Origin: Pseudomonas oryzicola
GTDB lineage: Bacteria; Pseudomonadota; Gammaproteobacteria; Pseudomonadales; Pseudomonadaceae
Assembly: GCF_014269185.2 (NCBI RefSeq)
Contig: NZ_JABWRZ020000004.1
Span: 84,172 to 148,171 of the forward strand
DNA length: 64,000 nt
Direction: 5' to 3'
In this document: piece by piece, positions 52,067 through 60,801 of the stretch
Layout: each line of letters starts with the position of its first letter
Numbering within the stretch: position 1 is the stretch's first letter
Notes under the pieces: generated by a model
What the model was told of the DNA's origin: nothing
What the model saw: the letters and a program-made list of their open reading frames with translations, nothing else
Database searches by the model: none
Made by a program: the position numbers and the translations under genes

Positions 52067-52081
52067 GAAGCAAACGCCGAT

Positions 52082-54019
52082 CTAGAGCCTGAACCCGCCC
52101 ATCTGCCGCGCCAGGTCATCGGCCAGCCCACGCAATGCCCGGCACTCCGCGCGACAGCCCTGCACCTCTGCCGCCGTCTCCCGCGCCAGGTCGGAGATCC
52201 CTTGCACCGTGCGGTTGATTTCCTCGGTCACCGCCGACTGCTCTTCGGTCGCCGTCGCGACCTGATGGTTCATGTCGCTGATGTGCTCGACCCGGTCGGT
52301 AATGGCCCCCAGCGATGCGCCTGTGCGCTGGCTCGACTCGACCCCGCTGCCGGTGGCCTGCTGCCCCGCCTGCATTGAACTCACCGCCACGCCCGCGCCC
52401 TGCTTCAGGCGCTGGATCATCTGCTGCACCTCATCGGTGGACAGCTGCGTGCGCCGCGCCAAGGTGCGCACTTCATCGGCCACCACGGCAAACCCGCGCC
52501 CCATCTCCCCTGCCCGTGCGGCCTCGATGGCCGCATTCAGCGCCAGCAGGTTGGTCTGTTCGGAAATGCTGCGAATCACCGCCAATACTTCATCGATCGA
52601 GGCGACTTCACCGGCCAGCTGGCTGACGGCAGCGGCCGCCTTGCCAATATCGCCCGACATGCCCTCGATGCCCTGGACCGAGCGCCGTACCACCTCGCGC
52701 GCCTGCACGGCTTCATCGCGCGCCGCCTGCGAGGCTTGGGCCGCATCGCCGGCATTGCGGGCGATGTCCTGCACGGTCAGGCCCATTTCGTGTACGGCGG
52801 TAGCCACCATTTCGGTCATTTCCTGCTGGCGCCCGGAACGTTCGGCCGTGTTGTCCACCACCACGGTTACCTGTTCAACCGCCTGGTGCAGCCGCTCGGA
52901 GGTCTGCAGCACTTCACCGATGAGCCGCCGCTGGCTGTCGAGGAAGCGGTTGAAACCGCGAGCCAGGTCACCCAACTCGTCCAGGCGTGAATCGTCCAGG
53001 CGCTGGCTGAGGTCACCCGCGCCACTGCCAATTTGCACCAGCGCAGCCGTGACGCGACGGATCGGCCGCACCAGGCCGCGGGCCAACAGCACCACCAGCA
53101 GCAGCGAGAGCAGCGCCACGGCGCCACCGATCAGGCTGGTCAGCCACACTGCCTGGTGCATCTGCGCGTAGATCTCCTGCTCCGGCACCTCGGCGACCAA
53201 GGTCCAGTTCAGGTCGCGCAACGGCAGGCCGAGCGCCAGGTAGCTTTCGCCGTCTCGGCTGAAGCGGCTGCTGCGCAGGCCCTGTGCCCCGCTCATCACT
53301 GCCTTGGCGGCGTCCCCACCAAGCTGCTCGGCCAGCTGGCGCTTGCCGCTGAAGGCGTTATCCGGGTGCACCTGGATCAGGCCATCGTTACGCACCAGAA
53401 ACACTTTGCCGTGTTCGCCAAAGCTGAAGTCGTGGATCAGCTTCGACAGCTCGGTCATGCGCAGGCCCATACCGGCGACGCCGACCAGTTGGCCGTGCTT
53501 TTCCACCCGGTAGTCGATGAACAGGGCCAGCTCGCCCGTGGCGCCATCGATGTCGATATTGATGAACCGCTCGGCACCGCTGTCGATGTAGCCGTAGAAC
53601 CACTGGTCCTTGGGGTTGCTGCGGCTGAGGGTGCGGTCCAGCCCGTTCTCGTTGTAGTAGTGGCCGGTCTCGGTGGAGACGAACAAGGTGGTGAACGCCT
53701 GGTTGCGCTGCTTGGCGGCGGTGAGGTACTCGATGAACAGCGGGGCCTGCGCGGGGTTCTCACCTGCGGCGAGCCAGTCGCGCAGCAGCGTGTTGCCAGC
53801 GATGTCTGCCGCCGCTACCAGCGGCTGGCCGAGCATGCGTTCGATGTCGTTACGGATGGCCTCGATGCTGGCCGGCAGGGCACTGCCCACCAGGTAGCGT
53901 TCGGTGAGGCGGTTGAGCGCCACGGTGAAAATGATGACTACGACCAGAATGCTCACCAGCAGGGCAGCGCCCATGCTGGTGATCAACTGCCACTGGATGC
54001 TTTTACGCCAGATACGCAT
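52082..54019 (-). CDS. Methyl-accepting chemotaxis protein with dCache domain (McpH-like purine receptor)
   Basis: The 645-residue receptor has a first membrane helix (about 10-32), a large periplasmic double-Cache domain (about 35-285) containing [12 protein letters not shown] and [21 protein letters not shown], a second helix (about 292-315), a HAMP domain (to about 370), and the signalling hairpin [35 protein letters not shown]. Immediately beside ltaE it matches in position KT2440 PP_0320, known as McpH, a purine chemoreceptor. Ligand specificity is inferred from gene order, not from a checked binding motif. It is monocistronic. Confidence 0.82.
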   Translation of the reverse strand: MRIWRKSIQWQLITSMGAALLVSILVVVIIFTVALNRLTERYLVGSALPASIEAIRNDIERMLGQPLVAAADIAGNTLLRDWLAAGENPAQAPLFIEYLTAAKQRNQAFTTLFVSTETGHYYNENGLDRTLSRSNPKDQWFYGYIDSGAERFINIDIDGATGELALFIDYRVEKHGQLVGVAGMGLRMTELSKLIHDFSFGEHGKVFLVRNDGLIQVHPDNAFSGKRQLAEQLGGDAAKAVMSGAQGLRSSRFSRDGESYLALGLPLRDLNWTLVAEVPEQEIYAQMHQAVWLTSLIGGAVALLSLLLVVLLARGLVRPIRRVTAALVQIGSGAGDLSQRLDDSRLDELGDLARGFNRFLDSQRRLIGEVLQTSERLHQAVEQVTVVVDNTAERSGRQQEMTEMVATAVHEMGLTVQDIARNAGDAAQASQAARDEAVQAREVVRRSVQGIEGMSGDIGKAAAAVSQLAGEVASIDEVLAVIRSISEQTNLLALNAAIEAARAGEMGRGFAVVADEVRTLARRTQLSTDEVQQMIQRLKQGAGVAVSSMQAGQQATGSGVESSQRTGASLGAITDRVEHISDMNHQVATATEEQSAVTEEINRTVQGISDLARETAAEVQGCRAECRALRGLADDLARQMGGFRL

Positions 54020-54223
54020 GCCCCTGCTCCCCGCATAATTATTGTTTTGCGGAGAGTGTATACACTTGCGTATCCAGTTAATCCAGTGATCTGGAACAAC
54101 AGCTTCTCGCCCGTGCCAGCGGGGATGCCCAGGATTGGTTCATCACTGTGTCTGGCACCGGCTGCGCCGGTGTTTGCGGCGCTTCGACACGCCCGCTCTC
54201 ACAGGCACCTCGGTATCAGGCCG

Positions 54224-54526
54224 TCATTGTTCGGCGATAGTCCGGACGATGGTGTCCACGGTGGCATCTATCTGCGCCTGGGTACGCTCCAGCGTCTTGC
54301 GGTGCTCATCCTGCAGTTCGATCTGTCGCGAACACAGGTTCAATGCGGCCAGCACCAGCAACTTGTCACCGATCAGGGTCGGGTACTGACGCTTGGTCTG
54401 GGCCAGGGCGGTGTTGAGCATTTGTACAGCCTGGGCCAGGGTTGCTTCCTGGCCTTCAGGCGCCTTGATCGAATAGTCGTTGCCGAGGATCGACACGACA
54501 TTGATCGGCTGAGCCCGTAGTGTCAT
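54224..54526 (-). CDS. ZapA-like cell-division protein, probable second copy
   Basis: The 100-residue protein has the ZapA fold: an N-terminal alpha/beta head with INVVSILGNDYSIKAPEGQEATLAQAVQMLN and LIGDKLLVLAALNLCSRQIELQ, then a coiled-coil tail. ZapA crosslinks FtsZ filaments. In pseudomonads zapA normally lies beside the 6S RNA gene and the 5-formyl-THF cyclo-ligase gene, neither of which is here, and this sequence differs from the canonical Pseudomonas ZapA as I remember it. It overlaps the upstream coiled-coil gene by four bases. Confidence 0.78.
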   Translation of the reverse strand: MTLRAQPINVVSILGNDYSIKAPEGQEATLAQAVQMLNTALAQTKRQYPTLIGDKLLVLAALNLCSRQIELQDEHRKTLERTQAQIDATVDTIVRTIAEQ

Positions 54527-54753
54527 GCGCCGACGACGCCAGCGTTGGCGCGCTCGACCAGCGCCTGCAGGCGCGCGGCGGTGCTGCCGTGCTTCTCTTC
54601 CTGCTCCATCAGCGACAGCTGCAAGGTCTCGTTCTCTTCCTTGGCCTGTGCCAGTTCCTGGCCGAGGGCGGCGTTCTGCTCGGTGAGTTGGGCGTTCTTC
54701 TGCAGCAGGTCGTTGACCAGTTGCTCGATTTGATTCAGGGAAGCTTCCAGCAT
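54523..54753 (-). CDS. ZapB-like coiled-coil protein (TIGR02449 type)
   Basis: The 76-residue protein is almost entirely a heptad-patterned coiled coil (residues about 1-60, QIEQLVNDLLQKNAQLTEQNAALG), with a short Ala/Gly tail. It belongs with the small TIGR02449 proteins that accompany zapA in pseudomonads and resembles ZapB. The start has AACCTGAGATAGACCC upstream, a weak ribosome binding site. It is cotranscribed with the ZapA-like gene. Confidence 0.78.
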   Translation of the reverse strand: MLEASLNQIEQLVNDLLQKNAQLTEQNAALGQELAQAKEENETLQLSLMEQEEKHGSTAARLQALVERANAGVVGA

Positions 54754-55029
54754 GGGTCTATCTCAGGTTGTTGCGGGGGGCGCACACGATAAAGAAAAGT
54801 GCCGCCCGTCGCCATTAAATATCGGATTCACAACGTGTCGAACCCGCAGATTGACAGGGTAACCGCCCCCTTGTTCCGACCTGGGTCAACCGCCGGTCAG
54901 GAACACCTGAGCCACCGCACAATTTTGCCAGGCGCACACTCAAGACTGGCCGGTCACGACCGATACTCAAGGAGTCATATTTTGTCGCACTGGCTGCGTC
55001 GCCTTCACTTCCCTGGATCTGCCCATACC

Positions 55030-56655
55030 ATGTCATTACGCAACATGAATATTGCCCCGCGCGCGCTGCTCGGCTTCGCGCTTATTGGCCTGCTGATGCT
55101 CGGCCTTGGTATCTTCTCCCTGGTGCAGATGGGCAACATCCGCCAGGCCGGCTTGGTCATCGAGCAGGTCAGCGTGCCCGCCATCAAGACCCTCGACGAG
55201 CTCAACGCGCTGAACCTGCGCATGCGCAGCCTCGCCTACCGCCTGCTGGTGAACCGCGAGCCGCAAAGCCAGCAGGACACTCTCAACCTGATGGATCAGC
55301 GCAACCAGGAGATCGACCGCGCGCGCCAGGTCTACCTGCCGCTGATCACCGCCGCCGACGAACAGGCCGCGTACGACCAGTACGTCCAGTCGCTCAGCCA
55401 GTACCGCCAGCTGGAGGCACGCATGCGCAGCCTGAGCCAGGCCGGCCGCCTCGACGAGCTGAGAGAGGTTCTCAACCGTGACCTGTTGGCCAATTCCGAG
55501 CAGATCAACAAGATCATGGAGACCCTGGTGCGCATCAACACCGAGCAGACCCGTGATACCAACACGAAAGCCGCCAGCCAATATGACATGGCTTTCTCCC
55601 TGGTGATCACCCTGTTGGTCGCCGCCACCGTGCTGACTTTTGCCTGCGCCCTGCTGTTGACCCGCAGCATCGTCAAGCCGATCGACGAGGCGCTCGGATG
55701 CGCCGAACAGATTGCCGACGGCGACCTGACCCACGTCATCCATGCCGAGGGTACCGATGAGGCTGCACGCTTGCTGCGTGCCATGGCGCGCATGCAGGAC
55801 AAGCTGCGCGACACCTTGCAGCTGATTGCCGGCTCGGCGACGCAACTGGCCTCGGCTGCCGAGGAGCTGAACGCCGTCACCGACGAAAGCGCCCGTGGCC
55901 TGCAGCGGCAGAACAACGAGATCGAACAGGCCGCCACGGCGGTGACCGAGATGACCAGCGCAGTCGAGGAAGTGGCGCGCAATGCGGTCAGCACCTCGGA
56001 AGCCTCCAGCGAGGCCAGCCGTTCGGCGGGCGATGGCCGTGACCTGGTCATGGAAACCGTGGGTGCCATCGAGCGCATGAGCGGTGACGTGCAGGCCACC
56101 GCCAAGCTGATCACCCACCTGGCCGAACAGTCGCGTGATATCGGCAAGGTGCTCGATGTGATCCGCGGCCTGGCAGACCAGACCAACCTGCTGGCACTCA
56201 ACGCGGCGATCGAGGCGGCACGTGCCGGCGAGGCAGGCCGTGGTTTTGCCGTGGTCGCCGATGAGGTGCGGGCGCTGGCCCACCGTACCCAGCAGTCGAC
56301 CAGCGAGATCGAGCGGATGATCGGTAGTATTCAGGGCGGTACGGAAGAGGCCGTGGACTCGATGCGCACCAGCACCGAACGTGCCGAATCGACGCTGAAT
56401 ATCGCCCGTGGCGCAGGCTTGGCGCTGGATACCATTGCCGGGGCAGTGGCACAAATCAACGAGCGTAACCTGGTGATTGCCAGCGCCGCGGAAGAGCAGG
56501 CGCAGGTGGCGCGGGAAGTTGACCGCAACCTGGTGAACATCAACGACCTGTCGGTGCAAAGCGCTACGGGTGCGCATCAGACCAGTGCGGCGAGTGCCGA
56601 GTTGTCGCGGCTGGCGGTAGACCTGAATGGCCTGGTGGCCCGCTTCCGCACCTGA
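55030..56655 (+). CDS. Methyl-accepting chemotaxis protein with four-helix-bundle sensor
   Basis: The 541-residue receptor has a first membrane helix (about 10-32, [21 protein letters not shown]), a periplasmic four-helix-bundle domain (about 35-185, rich in Gln and Arg), a second membrane helix (about 187-212), HAMP (to about 265), and a signalling domain with [35 protein letters not shown]. The ligand is unknown. I chose ATG 55030; ATG 55045 is possible, and the longer frame from 54799 only adds non-conserved sequence. It is divergent from the ZapB-like gene and ends before a hairpin. Confidence 0.9.
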   Translation: MSLRNMNIAPRALLGFALIGLLMLGLGIFSLVQMGNIRQAGLVIEQVSVPAIKTLDELNALNLRMRSLAYRLLVNREPQSQQDTLNLMDQRNQEIDRARQVYLPLITAADEQAAYDQYVQSLSQYRQLEARMRSLSQAGRLDELREVLNRDLLANSEQINKIMETLVRINTEQTRDTNTKAASQYDMAFSLVITLLVAATVLTFACALLLTRSIVKPIDEALGCAEQIADGDLTHVIHAEGTDEAARLLRAMARMQDKLRDTLQLIAGSATQLASAAEELNAVTDESARGLQRQNNEIEQAATAVTEMTSAVEEVARNAVSTSEASSEASRSAGDGRDLVMETVGAIERMSGDVQATAKLITHLAEQSRDIGKVLDVIRGLADQTNLLALNAAIEAARAGEAGRGFAVVADEVRALAHRTQQSTSEIERMIGSIQGGTEEAVDSMRTSTERAESTLNIARGAGLALDTIAGAVAQINERNLVIASAAEEQAQVAREVDRNLVNINDLSVQSATGAHQTSAASAELSRLAVDLNGLVARFRT

Positions 56656-56661
56656 AAACCA

Positions 56662-56680
56662 GGGGCCGCTATGCGGCCCC
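56662..56680. terminator. Bidirectional hairpin between the chemoreceptor gene and gbcB
   Basis: A perfect 8-bp stem, GGGGCCGCTATGCGGCCCC, differs in one loop base from the hairpins after glcB and the TonB receptor gene. It separates convergent genes. Confidence 0.7.
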
Positions 56681-56693
56681 CTGCAATCGCGGA

Positions 56694-57794
56694 TCAGTAA
56701 TCGATCCGCACATCCCCTTTCGGCACGCTGCAGCACGACAGGATGTAGCCCTCGGCTTCGTCCTCTTCGGTAATGCCGCCGTTGTGCTCCATCTCCACTT
56801 CACCGCCCAGCTTGAGCACCTTGCAGGTGCCGCAGATGCCCATGCCGCAAGCTTTCGGGATCATCAGGCCAACCTTGGCTGCCGCTGCATGCACGGTCTC
56901 ACCCGGGGCGATGCGGATACTCTTGTCGCTGCCGATGAATTCCACCAGGTTGAGGTCGGCGGCATCCAGCTCCGGCGCATCGGCAGCCTGCTCGGCATGC
57001 TCGACCGCGTCAGCCTTGGCTTCCGGCGGCGTGGCGCCGAACGACTCTTCGTGGTAGTTCTTCATGTCGAAGCCCACCGCTTCGAGCATGCGCTTGACCG
57101 CGCTCATGTACGGCGTCGGGCCGCAGCAGAACACCACGCGCTCCATGTAGTCCGGTGCAATCAGCTCCATCAGGCGCTGGTTCAGGTAGCCGCGGTAACC
57201 CGCCCACGGCTCACCCAGGCCATGCTTTTCGCAGATGATGTGCAGGCTGAAGTTGGGGATGCGCGAGGCCATCTGCTCCAGCTCGCGGTGGTAGATGATG
57301 TCCTTGGGCGAACGGGCACTGTGCACGAACACCATGTCGACATTACCGTTGGTGTCGTAGAACCAGCGCGCCATCGACATCACCGGCGTGATACCGACAC
57401 CGCCCGAAAGGTACAGCACCTTCTGCGCCGGGAAGTCGATGGCGTTGAACAGGCCCACCGGGCCGTGCACCGGCAGTTCGGCGCCTTCGTGCATGGTGTC
57501 GTGGAGGAAGTTGGAGACCAGGCCGCCCGGTACGCGCTTGACCGTGATCGAGAAGCTGTAGGGCACCGAAGGCGAGCTGGAGATGGTGTATGAGCGCATC
57601 ACCGGCTTGCCTTCGATCTCCAGCTCCAGGGTGACGAACTGCCCAGGCTTGAAGAAGAACATGATCGGCTGGTCGGCCATGAAGCAGAAGGTGCGCACGT
57701 CCCAGGTCTCCTGGATGACCTTGACGCAGCGCACGATGTGGCGGCCGTTGGCCCAGGTCTGGGTAGTGACCGGATTGAGGAAGGTATCGGACAT
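56694..57794 (-). CDS. gbcB: Glycine betaine demethylase reductase subunit GbcB
   Basis: The 366-residue flavo-iron-sulfur reductase passes electrons from NAD(P)H to the Rieske oxygenase GbcA. It has an FAD domain with RSYTISSSP near residue 68, an NAD-binding domain starting VLYLSGGVGITPVMSM near residue 127, and a C-terminal plant-type 2Fe-2S domain with CGMGICGTCKVL near residue 320 and a last Cys pair in LSCCSVP. I chose ATG 57794 because GGAG lies six bases upstream; ATG 57800 directly abuts it. It is divergent from gbcA. Confidence 0.94.
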   Translation of the reverse strand: MSDTFLNPVTTQTWANGRHIVRCVKVIQETWDVRTFCFMADQPIMFFFKPGQFVTLELEIEGKPVMRSYTISSSPSVPYSFSITVKRVPGGLVSNFLHDTMHEGAELPVHGPVGLFNAIDFPAQKVLYLSGGVGITPVMSMARWFYDTNGNVDMVFVHSARSPKDIIYHRELEQMASRIPNFSLHIICEKHGLGEPWAGYRGYLNQRLMELIAPDYMERVVFCCGPTPYMSAVKRMLEAVGFDMKNYHEESFGATPPEAKADAVEHAEQAADAPELDAADLNLVEFIGSDKSIRIAPGETVHAAAAKVGLMIPKACGMGICGTCKVLKLGGEVEMEHNGGITEEDEAEGYILSCCSVPKGDVRIDY

Positions 57795-58087
57795 GTTCAT
57801 CTCCAGCAGCCGACTATTGGCCTTTTATGGCTTGGATAATGCGCAAGCTGAAGACGACGTACATTCCTGCCAGCGACATCGGCGTGCTTATCGCGACCAG
57901 CCCCGCACCACAAGGGCTGCGGAGTCGTAATTCAATTCGGCCATGTCGCCCATGGATACGGTTCGCGACGTCTTCGGACGCACACTCCACGGCAAAACAA
58001 CCGCTGTTTCTTGATAAGCAGCCTTGCGGCACCACAACAACGATTAGCCACCTTTTGCCGGCCGCACACGGCCCCGAGGAATACACG
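57795..58087. promoter_or_regulatory. Divergent gbcB-gbcA promoter region
   Basis: This 293-bp region must carry both promoters. In P. aeruginosa the AraC-family activator GbdR controls these genes. Two pairs of a GCGAC/GTCGC motif are seen: direct repeats at 57873 and 57893, and an inverted pair at 57945 and 57965, both with 20-bp spacing. I have not matched them to the published GbdR consensus. Confidence 0.45.
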
Positions 58088-59380
58088 ATGGACGTCACCG
58101 CAACCCTGAGCCTGGGCGATCCACTGGAACCTGCACGCAAGGCGACAGCCGAAATGCTGCAGACCCGCGAGCGCACCTTCTCGCTGCCCCAGCCGTTCTA
58201 CAACGACGAGCGTCTGTTCCAGATCGACATGCAGGAGATCTTCCACAAGGAGTGGCTGATTGCCGGCATGACCTGCGAGATCCCGGCCAAGGGCAACTAC
58301 ATCACCCTGCAGATCGGCAAGAACCCGATCATCGTGGTGCGTGGTGCCGAAGGCAAGGTGCACGCCTTCCACAACGTCTGCCGCCATCGCGGCTCGCGCC
58401 TGTGCGTCAGCGACAAGGGCAAGGTGGCCAAGCTGGTTTGCCCGTACCACCAGTGGACCTATGAACTGGACGGCCGCCTGTTGTTCGCCGGCACCGAAAT
58501 GGGCGCCGACTTCGACATGAACCAGTACGGCCTGAAGCCGGTGAACGTGAAAGTTGCCGGCGGCTACATCTTCATCAGCCTGGCGGAAAACCCGCCTGCC
58601 ATCGACGACTTCCTGGCCACCCTGGACCACTACATGGAGCCGTACGACATGGAGAACACCAAGGTGGCGGTGCAAACCACCTTGATGGAAAAGGCCAACT
58701 GGAAGCTGGTGCTGGAAAACAACCGCGAGTGCTACCACTGCAATGGTTCGCACCCGGAACTGCTGCAAACCCTGCTGGAGTGGGACGACACCAACGACCC
58801 ACGCGCCAGCCAGGAATTCAAGGACCACGTGGCCGCGTCCGCCGCCGCCTGGGAAGCCGAGAAGATCCCATACCTGCACAAGAGCCATGGCCTGCGTAAC
58901 CGCATCGTGCGCATGCCGCTGCTCAAGGGCACCGTGTCGATGACCATGGACGGCAAGCAGGCCTGCCAGAAGCTGATGGGCCGCATCAAGAACCCGGACC
59001 TGGGCTCGATGCGCATCCTGCACCTGCCGCACTCGTGGAACCACTGCATGGGCGACCACATGATCGTGTTCACCGTGTGGCCGATCAGTGCCCAGGAAAC
59101 CATGGTCACCACCAAGTGGCTGGTACACAAGGATGCCGTGGAAGGTGTCGATTACGATCCGGAGCGCATGCGCAAGGTGTGGGACGCCACCAACGACCAG
59201 GACCGTCGCCTGGCCGAAGAGAACCAGCGCGGGATCAACTCCACCGCGTACCAGCCTGGCCCTTATTCGAAGACCTACGAGTTTGGCGTGGTCAACTTCA
59301 TTGACTGGTACAGCCAGCGGTTGCTGAACAACCTGGGGGCGGAGCCGGCGCCTTACCTGAAGGAAGTACAGGCACAGTAA
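58088..59380 (+). CDS. gbcA: Glycine betaine demethylase oxygenase subunit GbcA
   Basis: The 430-residue Rieske non-haem iron oxygenase demethylates glycine betaine to dimethylglycine and formaldehyde. The Rieske 2Fe-2S ligands are in CRHRGSRLC and CPYHQWTYEL (near residues 99-122), and the catalytic-iron region ENNRECYHCNGSHPELL is near residues 213-229. I chose ATG 58088 behind GAGGAA; the longer frame from 57827 crosses the promoter region. It is followed by an unusual 640-bp non-coding region rich in DnaA boxes. Confidence 0.95.
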   Translation: MDVTATLSLGDPLEPARKATAEMLQTRERTFSLPQPFYNDERLFQIDMQEIFHKEWLIAGMTCEIPAKGNYITLQIGKNPIIVVRGAEGKVHAFHNVCRHRGSRLCVSDKGKVAKLVCPYHQWTYELDGRLLFAGTEMGADFDMNQYGLKPVNVKVAGGYIFISLAENPPAIDDFLATLDHYMEPYDMENTKVAVQTTLMEKANWKLVLENNRECYHCNGSHPELLQTLLEWDDTNDPRASQEFKDHVAASAAAWEAEKIPYLHKSHGLRNRIVRMPLLKGTVSMTMDGKQACQKLMGRIKNPDLGSMRILHLPHSWNHCMGDHMIVFTVWPISAQETMVTTKWLVHKDAVEGVDYDPERMRKVWDATNDQDRRLAEENQRGINSTAYQPGPYSKTYEFGVVNFIDWYSQRLLNNLGAEPAPYLKEVQAQ

Positions 59381-59558
59381 GCCCAACCCCCGCCGCTGAA
59401 CGTTGTTTGGTGGCGGGGTCTCCCCTTCTACACTCCCTGCCTGAAACCCGCGTGTAACCCCTCCTCCTGCAACACTCACCTCAGCGGAAGACTGATCAGT
59501 ATTTGACCAACCTGGTCAACCCCGCATGCATCCTCGGGTGCAGCAGTGTTCGTACACC

Positions 59559-59925
59559 TTATCCACAGAGCCACCAACAGAGTTTGTGAGCAACCACACG
59601 GGCATTCGCAGCGCACCTGTGGATAAACCCTGCAAGGCCCTGATTATCAAGATCTGGATGGCAAAAGGAGAGCTTTGATCATTTTTTGAACAAAACTCTC
59701 AAGGCCTTTGAATACGGGGCTCGCAGCCGCTATCGAACAGATTATCCACAGAGGGGCTAACAGCGATTGTGGGCAAAATCAGCATGAAGCCGGTGTGCAG
59801 GGTGTGCAAAGGCCCTGGCAATGGCTGATCGTTTTTTGATCAAATCGATGAAAGCATGGGAATACAAGGCCTGCGGCCATGCGCCAACACTTTATCCACA
59901 TGTTGGCGAACAGATTTGGTGGGCA
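59559..59925. repeat. Degenerate tandem DnaA-box repeat array (2.3 units, 150-183 bp period)
   Basis: Three blocks share TTATCCACA, then 8 variable bases, then AACAG, then a segment ending TTGTGGGCAA or similar (starts 59559, 59742, 59892). Two blocks share TGATC-R-TTTTTTGAWCAAA and GAATAC (starts 59676 and 59826, exactly 150 bp apart, as are boxes 59742 and 59892). TTTTTTGAWC is always exactly 60 bp upstream of the next box (59682 to 59742; 59832 to 59892). The first unit carries an extra 33 bp and an extra reverse box at 59618-59626. Confidence 0.8.
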
Positions 59926-59960
59926 AAACTACGCGCTCGATGCCCGGTGCTGAATGCAGG

Positions 59961-60015
59961 AGCGGCCTTGTGTCGTGCTGGACTGCGCAGCCTCCCAGCA
60001 CGACACAAGGCCGCT
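59961..60015 (-). repeat. Perfect 21-bp inverted repeat downstream of etfB
   Basis: Arms 59961-59981 and 59995-60015 (AGCGGCCTTGTGTCGTGCTG... and its exact complement) enclose a 13-nt loop, six bases after the etfB stop. It may be a REP variant or a Rho-independent-like 3' end, but no T-run follows. Confidence 0.65.
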
Positions 60016-60020
60016 CAACG

Positions 60021-60791
60021 TCAGCGGAGGACGCCTTCTTCCACCAGCAGCTTGAGGATGGCTTCGGCGCCTTCCTGCGGAGTAACGTCTTTCAACACCT
60101 TGCCACCGCCACCGCTAGCCTTGGCGGTCGCCGCCTTCATGCGGTCGGCGCCGCTCTTGGCCTTGATCACCTTCAGGCGCTTGGGCCGCGGGCGCGCCGG
60201 CTGCAGCTCGGCCTCGGCCAGCAACTGGTCTTCGACGATGGCCACGTTGCGCGCCGCCAGGACACCACGGCGCGCCGGCCCGAAGGCACTCTGACGCGGT
60301 TTCGGCGCAGCGTTATCCACAGTCGCCAGAAGCGGCAGCCGAACCTTCAGCCGGCGCCGTTGGCCACGTGGCAAGGCCTGCAGTACCTGGGCGGTGCCGT
60401 TGTCGATCGATTCCACTTCGGCCAAGCCCACGATCAGCGGCCAACCGAGTTTTTCCGCCAGCAGGAACGGCAGCATGCCCGACCCTTCGCCGGTCTCTGC
60501 CTGGCTGCCGGTCAGCACCAGCTGTGCCCCGGCGTCACGCAGGTAGTCGCCCAGAACGCCCAGCACATCGGCACCGGCCGGCTGCTCCAGCACATCCAGG
60601 TGGTCCAGGCCCATGCCCAGGTAGGCGCGCAGCGCCTCTTCGCGTGGGTCGCCGGCATGCACCACCTGCAAGTTATCTCCAGCCAGCTGCAAGCCCAGTT
60701 CCACCGCGCGGGCATCCTGCTCGGCGCGACGCGCGCGGCCAGAGCTGGGGTGGGCACCGATGGAAACCAGGCTGATCACTTTCGTACTCAT
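60021..60791 (-). CDS. etfB: Electron-transfer flavoprotein beta subunit, dimethylglycine-catabolism copy
   Basis: The 256-residue beta subunit contributes the AMP/FAD-shielding domain. VSIGAHPSSGRARRAEQDARAVELGLQLA at the start and LTGSQAETGEGSGMLPFLLAEKLG near residue 95 are ETF-beta features. It is divergent from the housekeeping ETF sequence as I remember it and lies directly after etfA and dgcB, so it is expected to accept electrons from DgcAB. A perfect DnaA-box 9-mer (60313-60321) lies in its coding sequence, where it encodes Val-Asp-Asn. Confidence 0.88.
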   Translation of the reverse strand: MSTKVISLVSIGAHPSSGRARRAEQDARAVELGLQLAGDNLQVVHAGDPREEALRAYLGMGLDHLDVLEQPAGADVLGVLGDYLRDAGAQLVLTGSQAETGEGSGMLPFLLAEKLGWPLIVGLAEVESIDNGTAQVLQALPRGQRRRLKVRLPLLATVDNAAPKPRQSAFGPARRGVLAARNVAIVEDQLLAEAELQPARPRPKRLKVIKAKSGADRMKAATAKASGGGGKVLKDVTPQEGAEAILKLLVEEGVLR

Positions 60792-60801
60792 GCTCGTGCC
60801 C

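Larger units (their letters stand above)
59381..60020. other. 640-bp non-coding region with DnaA-box tandem repeats
   Basis: The region contains four perfect TTATCCACA 9-mers (59559, 59618 in reverse, 59742, 59892), two T-rich TTTTTTGAWCAAA motifs, and a perfect 21-bp inverted repeat at 59961-60015. Frames through it are short and lack start signals. The details are given as separate repeat entries. Confidence 0.75.

Noticed and set aside
54020..54223. 6S RNA gene expected next to zapA
   Set aside because: The 204 bp downstream of the ZapA-like gene do not show the extended hairpin with a central bubble expected of 6S RNA, and no cyclo-ligase gene follows.
59381..60020. Possibility that the DnaA-box region is the chromosomal origin oriC
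   Set aside because: In pseudomonads oriC lies next to dnaA/rpmH/dnaN; none of these genes is near, and the flanking genes are catabolic.
59821..60294. 157-codon plus-strand frame over the repeat array and the etfB 3' end
   Set aside because: It begins inside the tandem repeat and continues antisense to etfB, with no ribosome binding site.
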